Program-made: the position numbers and the translations under genes
In this document: positions 1 through 8,205 of the stretch, piece after piece
Numbering within the stretch: position 1 is the first letter of the stretch
Layout: the number at the start of each line of letters is the position of its first letter
The notes under the pieces: generated by a model
Told to the model about the DNA's origin: nothing
Seen by the model: the letters and a program-made list of their open reading frames with translations, nothing else
The model's database searches: none
NCBI GenBank assembly: GCA_910586605.1
Contig: CAJUJR010000019.1
Location: 1 to 39,188 of the forward strand
DNA length: 39,188 bases
Direction: 5' to 3'
From: an uncultured Lachnospiraceae bacterium
Lineage (GTDB): Bacteria > Bacillota > Clostridia > Lachnospirales > Lachnospiraceae

Positions 1-52
1 GAAGATATTTTTTATCTATTTACATTTCGCTACGATTGGCTGTGAATAGTAA
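1..52. repeat. One copy of a 52-nt inverted repeat pair (left copy)
   Basis: The reverse complement of these bases matches 36328-36379 with about five mismatches. The repeat begins at the first base of the window, so it may extend further left. It includes the word GTGAATAGTAAC. No transposase or target-site duplication is visible. It is most simply a dispersed intergenic repeat. Confidence 0.7.
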
Positions 53-130
53 CAATGGGGCAATTAAAGTAATACTTCGTGCCTGGCAAAAATTGGATGA
101 AAGAAATTTCTTAAAATTTCTGTATCGTTA

Positions 131-159
131 TTGACAGAATGCAAATTCAATGGTAATAT
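131..159 (+). promoter_or_regulatory. Consensus sigma-A promoter
   Basis: TTGACA at 131-136 is followed by a 17-base spacer and TAATAT at 154-159. Transcription would start near 166. The next strong signal downstream is a terminator at 234-265, so the primary product could be a short RNA or the leader of the gene at 469. Confidence 0.7.
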
Positions 160-165
160 TTAAAA

Positions 166-265
166 GAAATTGAGGGGATGAATTAAATTTGGGTTTCATT
201 TTTCTTTCATTTCATACATACATTTATCACAGAGCCGCAGTAACATTATGTTACAGCGGTTTTTG
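166..265 (+). ncRNA. Candidate small RNA or attenuated leader (about 100 nt)
   Basis: The segment lies between a consensus promoter (131-159) and a hairpin with a T-tract (234-265), with no credible ORF inside. One ATG follows a GAGGGG run directly but reaches a stop after two codons. The middle is pyrimidine-rich. It could be an independent sRNA, or a leader whose terminator controls read-through into the sensor gene at 469. The boundaries are inferred, not measured. Confidence 0.4.
234..265 (+). terminator. Intrinsic terminator
   Basis: CCGC-A-GTAAC pairs with GTTAC-A-GCGG around the loop ATTAT, with a single A/A mismatch. Five T residues follow immediately. The terminator ends the transcript started at the promoter 131-159. 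Confidence 0.7.
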
Positions 266-468
266 TGTTTTCTGGCTTATTTCTGCCTATTCCAAGCAAC
301 AATTAAATACATTAAAATTTGATTAATTGCTGTTTTTCTCCAGAAAAGGTGTTACAATGGAATTGTTCGTTACAGTTGTTTCTGGCATATGTTACTTATA
401 CAAGGGGATGTGGGAAATGGCACTATTGCGGATGGCAGCAGGTTAACTTGCAAGGAGAAGGTGGTATT

Positions 469-1839
469 ATGTATAAAGGAAAAAAAGCAATAGGGGTTTG
501 TACCGCAGAGTTGGATGAAAAGTACCGGACAAAATTATTGGGGTATGTATTAAAAGAACTTATTAAGCGTGGGGATTATGTTTTTGTCTTTGGTACAGAT
601 TCGGATATGTTTCTGATGAATGATAGTGATTATGGGGATGCATCTATTTTTGAACTAATTAATTATGATTTGTTGGATGGAATTGTCTTATTTTCAGATA
701 CGGTGAAGCAGGGGAGTTTTATTGATGATATTGTCCATCAGGCAAATGGGCATGAAGTTCCAGTGGTTTCGGTAGGGAAAGAGATTGGCGGCTGTTATAA
801 TGTGGTTTATGATTCAGAGGCGGCATTTGAGGTTATTGTGCGGCATGTGGTTGAGTATCATGAAGCCAGGGAGGTAAATTTTATAAGCGGCCCACAGGGA
901 AATGAAATAGCAGATAGACGGCTGGAAATCTATAAAAGGGTATTGGATGAGAATGATATACCTTTTGAAGAGCGCAGGGTTGGTTATGGCGATTTTTGGG
1001 TTGATCCGACAGTTGAGATTATGGATGAATTTATGGAGCCGACAAGAGTGCCGCCAGAGGCGATTATCTGTGCCAATGATTCTATGGCAGTGGCAGTTTG
1101 TGATTACTTAAATGAGCGTGATATCTGCGTCCCGGATGAAATAATGGTAACTGGGATTGATGGGATAGACGAGGGGGTCAGGCATTTTCCGGGGATTACA
1201 ACTTGTGCGCGTGATGAAATAAACGATTCAAAAAAAATTGCAGATGTGATCCAGCATGTATGTACAGGGAAGCCGGCAGATAGGCTGACTATTTTGGAGT
1301 ACCATCTGCGCCTTTCCCAGTCCTGTGGATGCCAGAGAAACCATTTATTTGACTGTTCCAGGCTTATTATGGGGCTGAATTGGGATATGGCAAGTTACCA
1401 TTCTAATATACGTTATTATGCAAAAATGTCAGAAGCATTTTTAAATTGTAAAGATGACAATGCTTTTAAGAAAATCCTTTTTGAATATATGCCGGAAGGA
1501 AGTTTTATCTGTATCAACTCTGATTTGGGGATTGGGAAGAAGATGCCTAAAAACCACTTTTACCGGGACAATGCATTTACTTCCAAGATGAAATCATTTA
1601 CCAAGCTGAACGGGAACATAACTGTAGAGGACTGCCCAGTGAAAAACATTATCCCTGAAGCGGGGATGGAAGTTTCTGACGATATGCCGGTTGTATTGCT
1701 GCCGCTTCATTTTGGGGAAAATGTGACAGGCTATATGGGGCTTTGGATAGATATGGGGCATAAAATGGATATGAATAATATCATATATTTCTTGCGGAGT
1801 TTTGATAATTCTGCAGGTTACAGGATGGCGTATTTTTAA
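469..1839 (+). CDS. LacI-type periplasmic-binding-fold sensor protein, probably truncated before a GGDEF domain
   Basis: The 456-residue product opens directly with a type I periplasmic-binding / LacI sensor fold (residues about 1-290). It has no N-terminal HTH and no signal peptide. Typical motifs are a Rossmann-like GKKAIGVCTAEL start, ICANDSMAVAV and VTGIDG. A GAF-like linker follows, with a CGC pair after the sensor. In clostridial proteins of this architecture, as I recall them, a GGDEF diguanylate cyclase domain usually follows the segment ending near SAGYRMAYF. Here the frame stops at exactly that point, so the output domain seems lost. The ATG at 469 is preceded by AAGGAG and is preferred over in-frame starts further upstream. 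It may still work as a cytosolic ligand-binding protein. Annotation as a transcriptional regulator would be misleading because no DNA-binding domain is seen. Confidence 0.75.
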   Translation: MYKGKKAIGVCTAELDEKYRTKLLGYVLKELIKRGDYVFVFGTDSDMFLMNDSDYGDASIFELINYDLLDGIVLFSDTVKQGSFIDDIVHQANGHEVPVVSVGKEIGGCYNVVYDSEAAFEVIVRHVVEYHEAREVNFISGPQGNEIADRRLEIYKRVLDENDIPFEERRVGYGDFWVDPTVEIMDEFMEPTRVPPEAIICANDSMAVAVCDYLNERDICVPDEIMVTGIDGIDEGVRHFPGITTCARDEINDSKKIADVIQHVCTGKPADRLTILEYHLRLSQSCGCQRNHLFDCSRLIMGLNWDMASYHSNIRYYAKMSEAFLNCKDDNAFKKILFEYMPEGSFICINSDLGIGKKMPKNHFYRDNAFTSKMKSFTKLNGNITVEDCPVKNIIPEAGMEVSDDMPVVLLPLHFGENVTGYMGLWIDMGHKMDMNNIIYFLRSFDNSAGYRMAYF

Positions 1840-1859
1840 CATTTTATTGGTGAAAGAAT

Positions 1860-1908
1860 TTCAACTTCCCTAATCCCCCACTTAAAAGTGAGGGGTAGGG
1901 AAGTTGAA
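1860..1908. repeat. Long perfect-arm hairpin downstream of the truncated sensor gene
   Basis: TTCAACTTCCCTA at 1860-1872 pairs perfectly with 1896-1908 (13 bp). A further CCCC/GGGG stem lies inside, around an AAAA-containing loop. No T-tract follows directly, though a run of T occurs about 12 bases later at 1920-1926. It could be a weak terminator. It also resembles the subterminal hairpins of IS200/IS605-type elements, but no transposase is present. Confidence 0.6.
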
Positions 1909-1998
1909 GTATCTGGGCGCTTTTTTATTTAATATCCATTTTTCAAAGTTATGTATGTTGCCTTTAAATTCAAAATATAAATCATGTTTTCCGGTAAT

Positions 1999-3528
1999 TT
2001 ATTTACTGGTAATACAAACTGTACAGTGTACTTTACAGATGCTGCAGGCAGGAAGTGTTATTATCTGCTTATTTCCATTCCAGGTTTCTTTTCTTTCTGC
2101 TGCTTTTACTTTTTCTGGCTGCCCAAATGTATTGTAGGAATGTACCTCATCATGAAGTAGGGAAATGGTAGCTTCCCCTATAAATTGGGTAGTTTCAGGG
2201 AGGCAAAGCTCTATTTCGGTATCGTCTGCCAGGGAAGCATTTGCAACGGTAATGGTTATTTTTTTGCTGCCATTCCCGCTTGGGCTGTCGGCTTCTGAAA
2301 TAGAAACGGATTCTGACAATGCAGGGATCGTGACGCCGTCACAGCCTGAAGATAATGCGTCTATGCTGCTTTTAACCAATGTAGCGTTTTGATGTTCCTT
2401 ATACATATTAAAGACTTCATAGGTTGGTGTTTTAATTATCTGTGCCCCATCTGTCAATATCATTGCCTGAAGTACATTTACAACCTGGGCAATATTTGCC
2501 ATAGCTATACGGTCGCTGTGCTTATTGAAGATATTCAGGTTCAGGGCAGCTACAATGGCATCGCGCATTGTGTTCTGCTGATACAGGACTCCAGAGTCCG
2601 CGCCTGGTTCTTCATCATACCATGTGCCCCATTCATCAACGACCAGGTCAATTTTGTGCTCTGGGTCGAATTTGTCCATGACTCTGAGATGCCCATTTAT
2701 AATTTCTTCCATCCTAAGCGTTTGGAAAATTGTTTCATAATATTCTTTTTCTGTAAAGTTTATTGCGTTGCCTTTCTTTTCAAAGCTTCCAGTTGGAATT
2801 GTGTAGTAGTGGAGGCTGATGCCGTTTGCATGAAAATGGTTGATACGGCTCATTAATTCTCTTGTCCAGCAGTAATCATCTGCACTTGGGCCGCAGGCAA
2901 TTTTATAGAGGGCATTACCTGAGTATGGTTTGCAGAATTGCTGATACCGTTTATATTCATTTGCATAATAGTCGGCGCTCATGCTTCCGCCGCATCCCCA
3001 GTTTTCATTGCCAATTCCAATATATTTGACTTTCCATGGTTCTTCCTGCCCATTTTCCTTGCGGAGCTCTGCAAGGGATGAGGTATCTTTGGCAGTCATA
3101 TATTCTACCCAATCTGCAGCTTCTTGGATTGTCCCGCTTCCAAGGTTTATTGCAATATAAGGTTCACAGTCAATTTGCCTGCAAAGTTCCATAAATTCAT
3201 GTGTCCCAAAACTGTTGTCTTCCACAAAACCGCCCCAGTTTGAGTTAATGATTTTGCGTCTGTTTTCTTTTGGACCGATTCCATCTTTCCAGTGGTATTC
3301 GTCGGCAAAACAGCCGCCTGGCCAGCGCAGGACAGGGAGATTAAGATTGCGGAGTGCGTCTACAATGTCATTTCTCATTCCATTAGTATTAGGGATATCA
3401 GAGGATTCCCCGACGAAAACTCCGTCATAGATACACCGTCCAAGGTGTTCAGAAAATTGTCCATAAAGTTCTGGTGCAATATGGCTTAATTTTTTATCCG
3501 GATGGATTGTTAAAACTGCTTTTTTCAT
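1999..3528 (-). CDS. abfA: Alpha-L-arabinofuranosidase, GH51
   Basis: A retaining glycoside hydrolase family 51 enzyme of 509 residues that removes terminal alpha-L-arabinofuranosyl groups from arabinan, arabinoxylan or their oligosaccharides. The N-terminal (beta/alpha)8 barrel has LYGQFSEHLGR and LRWPGGCFADEYHW. The acid/base Glu is in GIGNENWGCGG (about residue 175) and the nucleophile Glu is in VVDEWGTWY (about 299). A C-terminal beta-sandwich completes the usual length of about 500. No signal peptide is visible, so it probably acts on imported oligosaccharides. The ATG at 3528 matches the family N-terminus; an upstream in-frame TTG at 3540 is possible, and neither has a strong ribosome binding site. 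No sugar transporter is adjacent, so the gene stands alone downstream of an unrelated gene. Confidence 0.93.
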   Translation of the reverse strand: MKKAVLTIHPDKKLSHIAPELYGQFSEHLGRCIYDGVFVGESSDIPNTNGMRNDIVDALRNLNLPVLRWPGGCFADEYHWKDGIGPKENRRKIINSNWGGFVEDNSFGTHEFMELCRQIDCEPYIAINLGSGTIQEAADWVEYMTAKDTSSLAELRKENGQEEPWKVKYIGIGNENWGCGGSMSADYYANEYKRYQQFCKPYSGNALYKIACGPSADDYCWTRELMSRINHFHANGISLHYYTIPTGSFEKKGNAINFTEKEYYETIFQTLRMEEIINGHLRVMDKFDPEHKIDLVVDEWGTWYDEEPGADSGVLYQQNTMRDAIVAALNLNIFNKHSDRIAMANIAQVVNVLQAMILTDGAQIIKTPTYEVFNMYKEHQNATLVKSSIDALSSGCDGVTIPALSESVSISEADSPSGNGSKKITITVANASLADDTEIELCLPETTQFIGEATISLLHDEVHSYNTFGQPEKVKAAERKETWNGNKQIITLPACSICKVHCTVCITSK

Positions 3529-3585
3529 AGTTTGTACCAAACTTCAGGCATGTTTGCCCGAGCCTTATCCTTTCATTTTTTTCTT

Positions 3586-3608
3586 CTCAAATTTTACCGC
3601 AATTTGAG
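3586..3608. promoter_or_regulatory. Palindrome upstream of the arabinofuranosidase gene
   Basis: CTCAAATT, a 7-base spacer and AATTTGAG form a perfect 8-bp inverted repeat about 60 bases upstream of abfA. There is no T-tract on the minus strand, so it is less likely a terminator than an operator. A 10-base direct repeat AATCATCTTT lies next to it at 3617-3626 and 3636-3645. Confidence 0.35.
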
Positions 3609-3645
3609 GGAAATGGAATCATCTTTATTTGAAAAAATCATCTTT

Positions 3646-4398
3646 TTATAAAGTTAATTGGTACAGATAAGAATTCCCTTTTTTGCCAATACGGGTGACT
3701 GCATGGAGATAGTTTAAGATATTTAGGGCAAGCTGTGCCGTACTCTGGGAAATCTTAGCTTTTTGGGCAAAATCTTTTGAACAGAAGGGCTCTGGAAGCC
3801 CCTCCGGAACCAAACAGCTATATTCCTTTGGGCTGCCAATATAAAATTCATCAACCAGTTTGACCGGAATCCTGTCATACCGTGTGGAACCGCGTTTTTT
3901 ATCCCTGCCCCAGCCATTTAAAAGCCTGTATTCTTCAACATCTATTAGTATCAGGCAAAGGTGCAGGTTTGGGTGTGCCAGGTATTGCTTAATTTTATAT
4001 AGTTCATAATAGGCGTCATAGGTGCTTCCGGTGCGTGGGGATTTCCGTTTTTTGGAAACTTCCCCAGTGGCTTCATCAATCCAGAGCAGCCATTTGGTAT
4101 GTACAATTGGATAGACAATGGTAACAGGATGATGTTCCAGGAATAAATCCAGCTTTTTCCGCATGGTATTAAAATTGCGTGTCTGTATTTCAATAATTTC
4201 TTCTCCACGGAAAATATCGGCAACATATTTTCCAATACGGATTTCCTGGTGTCCGGCATCAGGCTCATAAAAACGTTTGAGGACTGCATGGACTGTTTTT
4301 TCCTGGAGCGTCCCAATTCCGTTTTTTTTCCGTTCCTTATGGATAATTTCGTTACATGCTTTTTGGAATAATTCTTCATCGAAGGGGCTGACAGACAT
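3646..4398 (-). CDS. Unknown protein with nuclease-fold-like core and C-terminal winged-helix-like segment
   Basis: I cannot name this 250-residue soluble protein firmly. Residues about 30-80 hold an IRIGKYVADIF...EEIIEIQTRNF block. Its D61 and E70-x-Q72 pattern resembles the D...ExK/Q core of PD-(D/E)XK nucleases. A basic stretch near KKRKSPRTG follows, and the last 60 residues read like a helix-turn-helix (FAQKAKISQSTAQLALNIL, then an IGKKGNSYLYQL wing). A DNA- or RNA-associated role is therefore plausible but unproven. The ATG at 4398 has AAAGGAG six bases upstream and is preferred over an ATG at 4428. The gene lies upstream of abfA on the same strand with about 117 bases between. Confidence 0.7.
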   Translation of the reverse strand: MSVSPFDEELFQKACNEIIHKERKKNGIGTLQEKTVHAVLKRFYEPDAGHQEIRIGKYVADIFRGEEIIEIQTRNFNTMRKKLDLFLEHHPVTIVYPIVHTKWLLWIDEATGEVSKKRKSPRTGSTYDAYYELYKIKQYLAHPNLHLCLILIDVEEYRLLNGWGRDKKRGSTRYDRIPVKLVDEFYIGSPKEYSCLVPEGLPEPFCSKDFAQKAKISQSTAQLALNILNYLHAVTRIGKKGNSYLYQLTL

Positions 4399-4434
4399 AA
4401 TATCTCCTTTTGGTGTGCTATTTTTCATTCAATC

Positions 4435-4477
4435 ATATGATGTTGGGGCAAAATACCTGTTGACCCTAACATCATAT
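4435..4477. repeat. 14-bp-arm palindrome between divergent genes
   Basis: ATATGATGTTGGGG at 4435-4448 pairs with CCCTAACATCATAT at 4464-4477 with one mismatch, around a 15-base loop. It sits about 37 bases upstream of the minus-strand gene starting at 4398. There is no T-tract. It could be an operator for that gene or a mobile palindromic intergenic repeat. Confidence 0.55.
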
Positions 4478-4611
4478 TATCCGATTTTTGGGAAATGTCA
4501 AATTTGAAGTTAATTATCAGTGCTGATAAGGAATAGAATTCAAAAAATAGTAAATACTGTAACCAACAAAGTAATGCTAAAAGTCAGAATAATGCAGAAA
4601 TGGAGTGCAGT

Positions 4612-6081
4612 ATGGAAGAAAAGGTAAATGACATTACAGGATTACAAAAAGAGCCTGATATTTTTCAGGGAGGTTATAAGGAACGTATGGAGGCAGTTCA
4701 GGCGCTTTTGCATCTGAATGATAATTTTGATATTTTACACCGCCAAGTTATTATTGGCGGGAGGAAGGCGAGTGTATTTGCTGTAGATGGGTTCCTGACA
4801 GGACAAGTTTCAGAAAAGGTAATGGAGTTTTTCTATTCGATTCAGGAACAGGACATGCCAAAGGAATATTCTAAGTTTTTAGACAGTTTTGCACCATATG
4901 TTGATATTGTTACAATAGAAGACCAGCAGAAGTTTGTACAGTTTCTTTTGTCTGGGATTACCTGTATCCTGATTGAAGGATATCAGCAAATTATAGGATT
5001 TGATTTTAGGGAATATCCAAGCAGGAGTGTGGATGAGCCGGAAAAGGACAAGGTTTTGCGTGGCTCAAGGGATGGGTTTATAGAGGCTCTTGTGCCAAAT
5101 GCAGCGTTAGTCCGGCGCAGAATCCGTGATGTTAACCTGGTATTCCAGATTTTGTCTGTAGGTAGGAGTTCTAAAACAGATGTGGCAGTTGTATACATGA
5201 AAGGCCGCGTAAAACAGGAAGCGTTGGATGAAATCCTGAACCGTATCAAAGAGATAAATGTCGATTCTCTTACCCTGAATAAAGAGAGCCTGGCAGAAGA
5301 ACTTTTTCCGCGGAGCTGGTATAATCCATTCCCGAGGTTTAAATATACAGAACGCCCTGATACAACAGCGGCATGCCTGTTGGAGGGAAGTGTTGTTGTA
5401 ATGGTTGATAATTCACCTGCTGCAATGATTCTTCCGACTTCTTTGTTTAGTATTTTAGAGGATGCAAATGAATACTATTTCCCGCCTATTACAGGGACGT
5501 ATCTGCGTCTGACAAGAATGCTGACGAGTGTTGTTGCAGTTTATATTACCCCGGTTCTCCTGCTTTTGCTGCAAAATCCGCAATGGGTGCCGCCAGCGCT
5601 TAGTTTTATTGAAATAAAAGACCCGATTAATGTGCCGCCGGTAATACAGCTCTTGGTTTTGGAGTTTGCGATAGATGGCTTGAAAATGGCGTCGATTAAT
5701 ACGCCCAATATGCTGACGACCCCACTCAGTATAGTAGCGGGTATCGTATTTGGAGATTATACAGTTAGCTCTGGCTGGTTTAATGCTGAAATTATGCTGT
5801 ATATGTCTTTTGTGGCGGTTGCTAATTATACACAGAGCAATATGGAGCTTGGTTATGCATTGAAGTTTTTCAGGATACTTTTGTTGGTCCTGACCGCATG
5901 GTTTGACCTTGCAGGCTTTATTATTGGAAGTGTAGTTCTAGTTTTGGCGCTGCTATTCAACCCGGTACTGATAGGAAAGGGCTATCTCTATCCATTGCTG
6001 CCGTTTAACGGTTCGCAGCTCTTAAAGAGGTTTTTCCGTGTCAGTCTGCCATATAGTGAGCAGCATGGAGGGAATGACTGA
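4612..6081 (+). CDS. spoVAF: SpoVAF/GerA-family spore membrane protein
   Basis: The 489-residue product belongs to the GerA A-subunit family and is most like SpoVAF, an inner-spore-membrane protein linked to dipicolinate release and germination. The soluble N-terminal half contains the hallmark RGSRDGFIEALVPNAALVRRRIRD and a PDTTAACLLEGSVVVMVDNSP segment. The C-terminal half has about five membrane helices beginning near LTSVVAVYITPVLLLLL. The ATG at 4612 has GGAG seven bases upstream, better than the ATG at 4600. It is a single gene, without the spoVA genes or gerB/gerC partners. SpoVAF against a GerA receptor A subunit is decided by similarity alone. The membrane helices argue against a soluble role. 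Confidence 0.82.
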   Translation: MEEKVNDITGLQKEPDIFQGGYKERMEAVQALLHLNDNFDILHRQVIIGGRKASVFAVDGFLTGQVSEKVMEFFYSIQEQDMPKEYSKFLDSFAPYVDIVTIEDQQKFVQFLLSGITCILIEGYQQIIGFDFREYPSRSVDEPEKDKVLRGSRDGFIEALVPNAALVRRRIRDVNLVFQILSVGRSSKTDVAVVYMKGRVKQEALDEILNRIKEINVDSLTLNKESLAEELFPRSWYNPFPRFKYTERPDTTAACLLEGSVVVMVDNSPAAMILPTSLFSILEDANEYYFPPITGTYLRLTRMLTSVVAVYITPVLLLLLQNPQWVPPALSFIEIKDPINVPPVIQLLVLEFAIDGLKMASINTPNMLTTPLSIVAGIVFGDYTVSSGWFNAEIMLYMSFVAVANYTQSNMELGYALKFFRILLLVLTAWFDLAGFIIGSVVLVLALLFNPVLIGKGYLYPLLPFNGSQLLKRFFRVSLPYSEQHGGND

Positions 6082-6117
6082 TTTATTTGATAATGTGTAA
6101 TATTTATTATGATACGG

Positions 6118-6162
6118 AACTGCCAAAAGTTAACAAAATTAGTTGTTAATAGATGGGCAGTT
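6118..6162. other. Nested inverted repeat in the 3' region of the spoVAF-like gene
   Basis: AACTGCC at 6118-6124 pairs with GGCAGTT at 6156-6162. Inside it TTAACAA at 6130-6136 pairs with TTGTTAA at 6143-6149. It lies just before the terminator at 6175. It may be 3' mRNA structure. Confidence 0.45.
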
Positions 6163-6174
6163 TCTAAGGGGAAA

Positions 6175-6203
6175 AGGGAATGCGAAGGCATTCTCTTTTT
6201 TCT
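6175..6203 (+). terminator. Intrinsic terminator of the spoVAF-like gene
   Basis: GAATGC, a GAAG loop and GCATTC form the stem, followed by CTTTTTTCTTT. It ends right at the stop codon of the convergent minus-strand gene (6204). Confidence 0.75.
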
Positions 6204-7889
6204 TTACCCAATTAACACAGTTTTCCCTTCAAAAGCAAACCCATATGTTTTGATGCGTTCTGCCGGAATCCCTTTTGCCTCTAAAGCTGCTGCATAATGC
6301 TTTTCCTCAATTTGCAAAAGAGCTGCGTTAACAGTATCTTTTAATGTTTTCTCATCCTCTTTATCATGTACTTTAAACTCTATAATAATAGCGTTGCCGG
6401 TTTTATTGTCTGGTAATGGTTCTAGCATCACATCATAACGCCCGAAGCCACTCTCCCTGTTTGACGTGATAGTATACTTATCTGCAAGTTCCACCATAAG
6501 CCCAAGGGCAAATCCATGGTAAAAACGTTCTGGCTCTGCATCCTCGGATGGTTTCTTTCCAGTATCAAAGCTGCTGAATGTAGCAAGGGCAACTTTATTC
6601 ATATAATGGTTCATTGCTTTTTTGTCATTAAGCAATAGCGCTTTAATAAAGTCATTATATGCAGGTGAATACTGCTTGAACCAGCCTTCAACCATGTTTC
6701 GGAACATTAACCGGACTTCTTTATTGGTAAGTTTCAAATCATATTCCTCAATTCCTTCTTCTAACGTATAATGTTCCACTTTTAAATAACCGCTTGCAAG
6801 CAAGAGGCTCCAGATGGCATATTCGTTGTGGTCGAGCTGGTTAAAGACAATTTGTTCATCAATTCTTGTGTGTAGAATGCCGCCGTTGATTAAATCCTCC
6901 ATGATAATTTTGATATCTTTGCTTCCTTCCTGGATAAGTTTTCCGACAAGATTATTAGTGCTGGTATTTGCCCAATACGTTGATAGTTTTTTCTTTTCCA
7001 GGAAATTTATAATTGACCAGGGGTTATAAATATCCGTTTTGTCCCCAAAGGTAAAGCCGTCATACCAGTCCCTGACACAATCCTCCTTGTCCGATAATCC
7101 AAATTCTGCCAGCGCTTTTGTTACCTCTTCCTGCGTAAACCCAAAAATATCTGCATATTTATTTGAAGTGGTTGTTACTGCTTCAAGGTTATTTAAATCT
7201 GAAAAGATGCTCTCTTTGCTGACTCTTGTAATTCCTGTCATAATTGCCCTATCAAGATAGGGGTTTGTTTTAAAAGTCGAATTGAACAGGTTTCTCATAA
7301 ATGATACTAGCTCATCCCAGTACCCGTTCACATATGCTTCCTGCATTGGGGTATCATATTCATCAAGGAGTATTATTGCTTTTTTCTTATAGTAACGTTC
7401 CAGGTATTCTGACAATGCCCTTATAGAGTCTGCAGCAATGTAGTCTTCCATTTCTGGGGAGACTGCCTGGAACATTTCTTTTTCATCTTCATTCAGATAA
7501 TTGCCTTCTAAAAGGAACCCGTATCTGTTATATATTTTTTTAATATTGCGGCAGATTGTTTTCTTTGCAGAAGGGAATGTTGTTTCTTTGATGTCTGCAA
7601 AGCTCAGGCTGATTACGGGGAATTTCCCCTGAAGGCTGCGGAATTTTTCTTCCTTCCAGATATTCATATTTTCAAATAGGGCGCTGCACCCTTCGTAATT
7701 TGTAGAAAAAAACTGTTCGACCATGCTTATAGTAAGTGTTTTCCCAAATCGCCTTGGACGCATAATCAGTGTTACCCTGTCAAGGCTTTCCCACCATTCT
7801 TTAATAAACAGCGTCTTATCAATATAAAATGCATTGTCCTCTATGATTTCCTGATAATTTTGATATCCGATGCCTACTGTTCTTGCCAT
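6204..7889 (-). CDS. AAA-ATPase-like (PF09820) and PD-(D/E)XK nuclease-like (PF08011) protein
   Basis: This 561-residue protein belongs to a large family amplified in anaerobic gut bacteria, with no established function. The N-terminal PF09820 region includes YIDKTLFIKEWW and a P-loop variant, RPRRFGKT at residues 44-51. A Walker-B-like IILLDEYDTP follows. The C-terminal PF08011 region carries D486 and E504-F-K506 (GRYDVMLEP...IIIEFKV), the pattern of a PD-(D/E)XK nuclease. The ATG at 7889 has AGGGGGAG eight bases upstream. An in-frame extension to 7997 would add a non-conserved N-terminus and is not favoured. The gene is alone on its strand. Defence or mobile-element roles have been suggested for such families, but nothing here tests that. 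Confidence 0.85.
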   Translation of the reverse strand: MARTVGIGYQNYQEIIEDNAFYIDKTLFIKEWWESLDRVTLIMRPRRFGKTLTISMVEQFFSTNYEGCSALFENMNIWKEEKFRSLQGKFPVISLSFADIKETTFPSAKKTICRNIKKIYNRYGFLLEGNYLNEDEKEMFQAVSPEMEDYIAADSIRALSEYLERYYKKKAIILLDEYDTPMQEAYVNGYWDELVSFMRNLFNSTFKTNPYLDRAIMTGITRVSKESIFSDLNNLEAVTTTSNKYADIFGFTQEEVTKALAEFGLSDKEDCVRDWYDGFTFGDKTDIYNPWSIINFLEKKKLSTYWANTSTNNLVGKLIQEGSKDIKIIMEDLINGGILHTRIDEQIVFNQLDHNEYAIWSLLLASGYLKVEHYTLEEGIEEYDLKLTNKEVRLMFRNMVEGWFKQYSPAYNDFIKALLLNDKKAMNHYMNKVALATFSSFDTGKKPSEDAEPERFYHGFALGLMVELADKYTITSNRESGFGRYDVMLEPLPDNKTGNAIIIEFKVHDKEDEKTLKDTVNAALLQIEEKHYAAALEAKGIPAERIKTYGFAFEGKTVLIG

Positions 7890-8089
7890 GGCACAGTCTC
7901 CCCCTAAATAAATTGTTTCCCATATGGCAAGTTTAACAAATATATGTTTATTATTCAATCTTTTTTTCGGGCATATACAATGGGCCAAAATATTCATGGG
8001 ATGCTATTGTTTTTATAATTTATGATACGATTGGCCTTAAATTGTAACTGTTCTTTCCTATTAAATAAGGAGGTTTTTACAGAAAAACA

Positions 8090-8118
8090 TTGACAACGCT
8101 ATTTAAAAGTATTACAAT
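8090..8118 (+). promoter_or_regulatory. Consensus sigma-A promoter of the permease operon
   Basis: TTGACA at 8090-8095, exactly 17 bases, then TACAAT at 8113-8118. It lies about 90 bases upstream of the permease start. Confidence 0.85.
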
Positions 8119-8205
8119 CCGTATGGTTGTAAAACAAAGGAGTGTTTTGGAAAAAAGAGAAAAGAGTTACAGCTATTTACACAAAGGGAAAGGAGACATA
8201 TTATT

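Noticed and set aside
319..468. Longer N-terminus of the sensor protein
   Set aside because: The extension is non-conserved-looking, and the ATG at 469 has a proper AAGGAG site and matches the fold start.
1860..1908. Terminator of the truncated sensor gene
   Set aside because: No T-tract follows the stem directly. Kept as an inverted repeat.
2389..2856. 155-codon open frame on the plus strand
   Set aside because: It is antisense to the GH51 coding region, whose motifs are unambiguous, and has no ribosome binding site.
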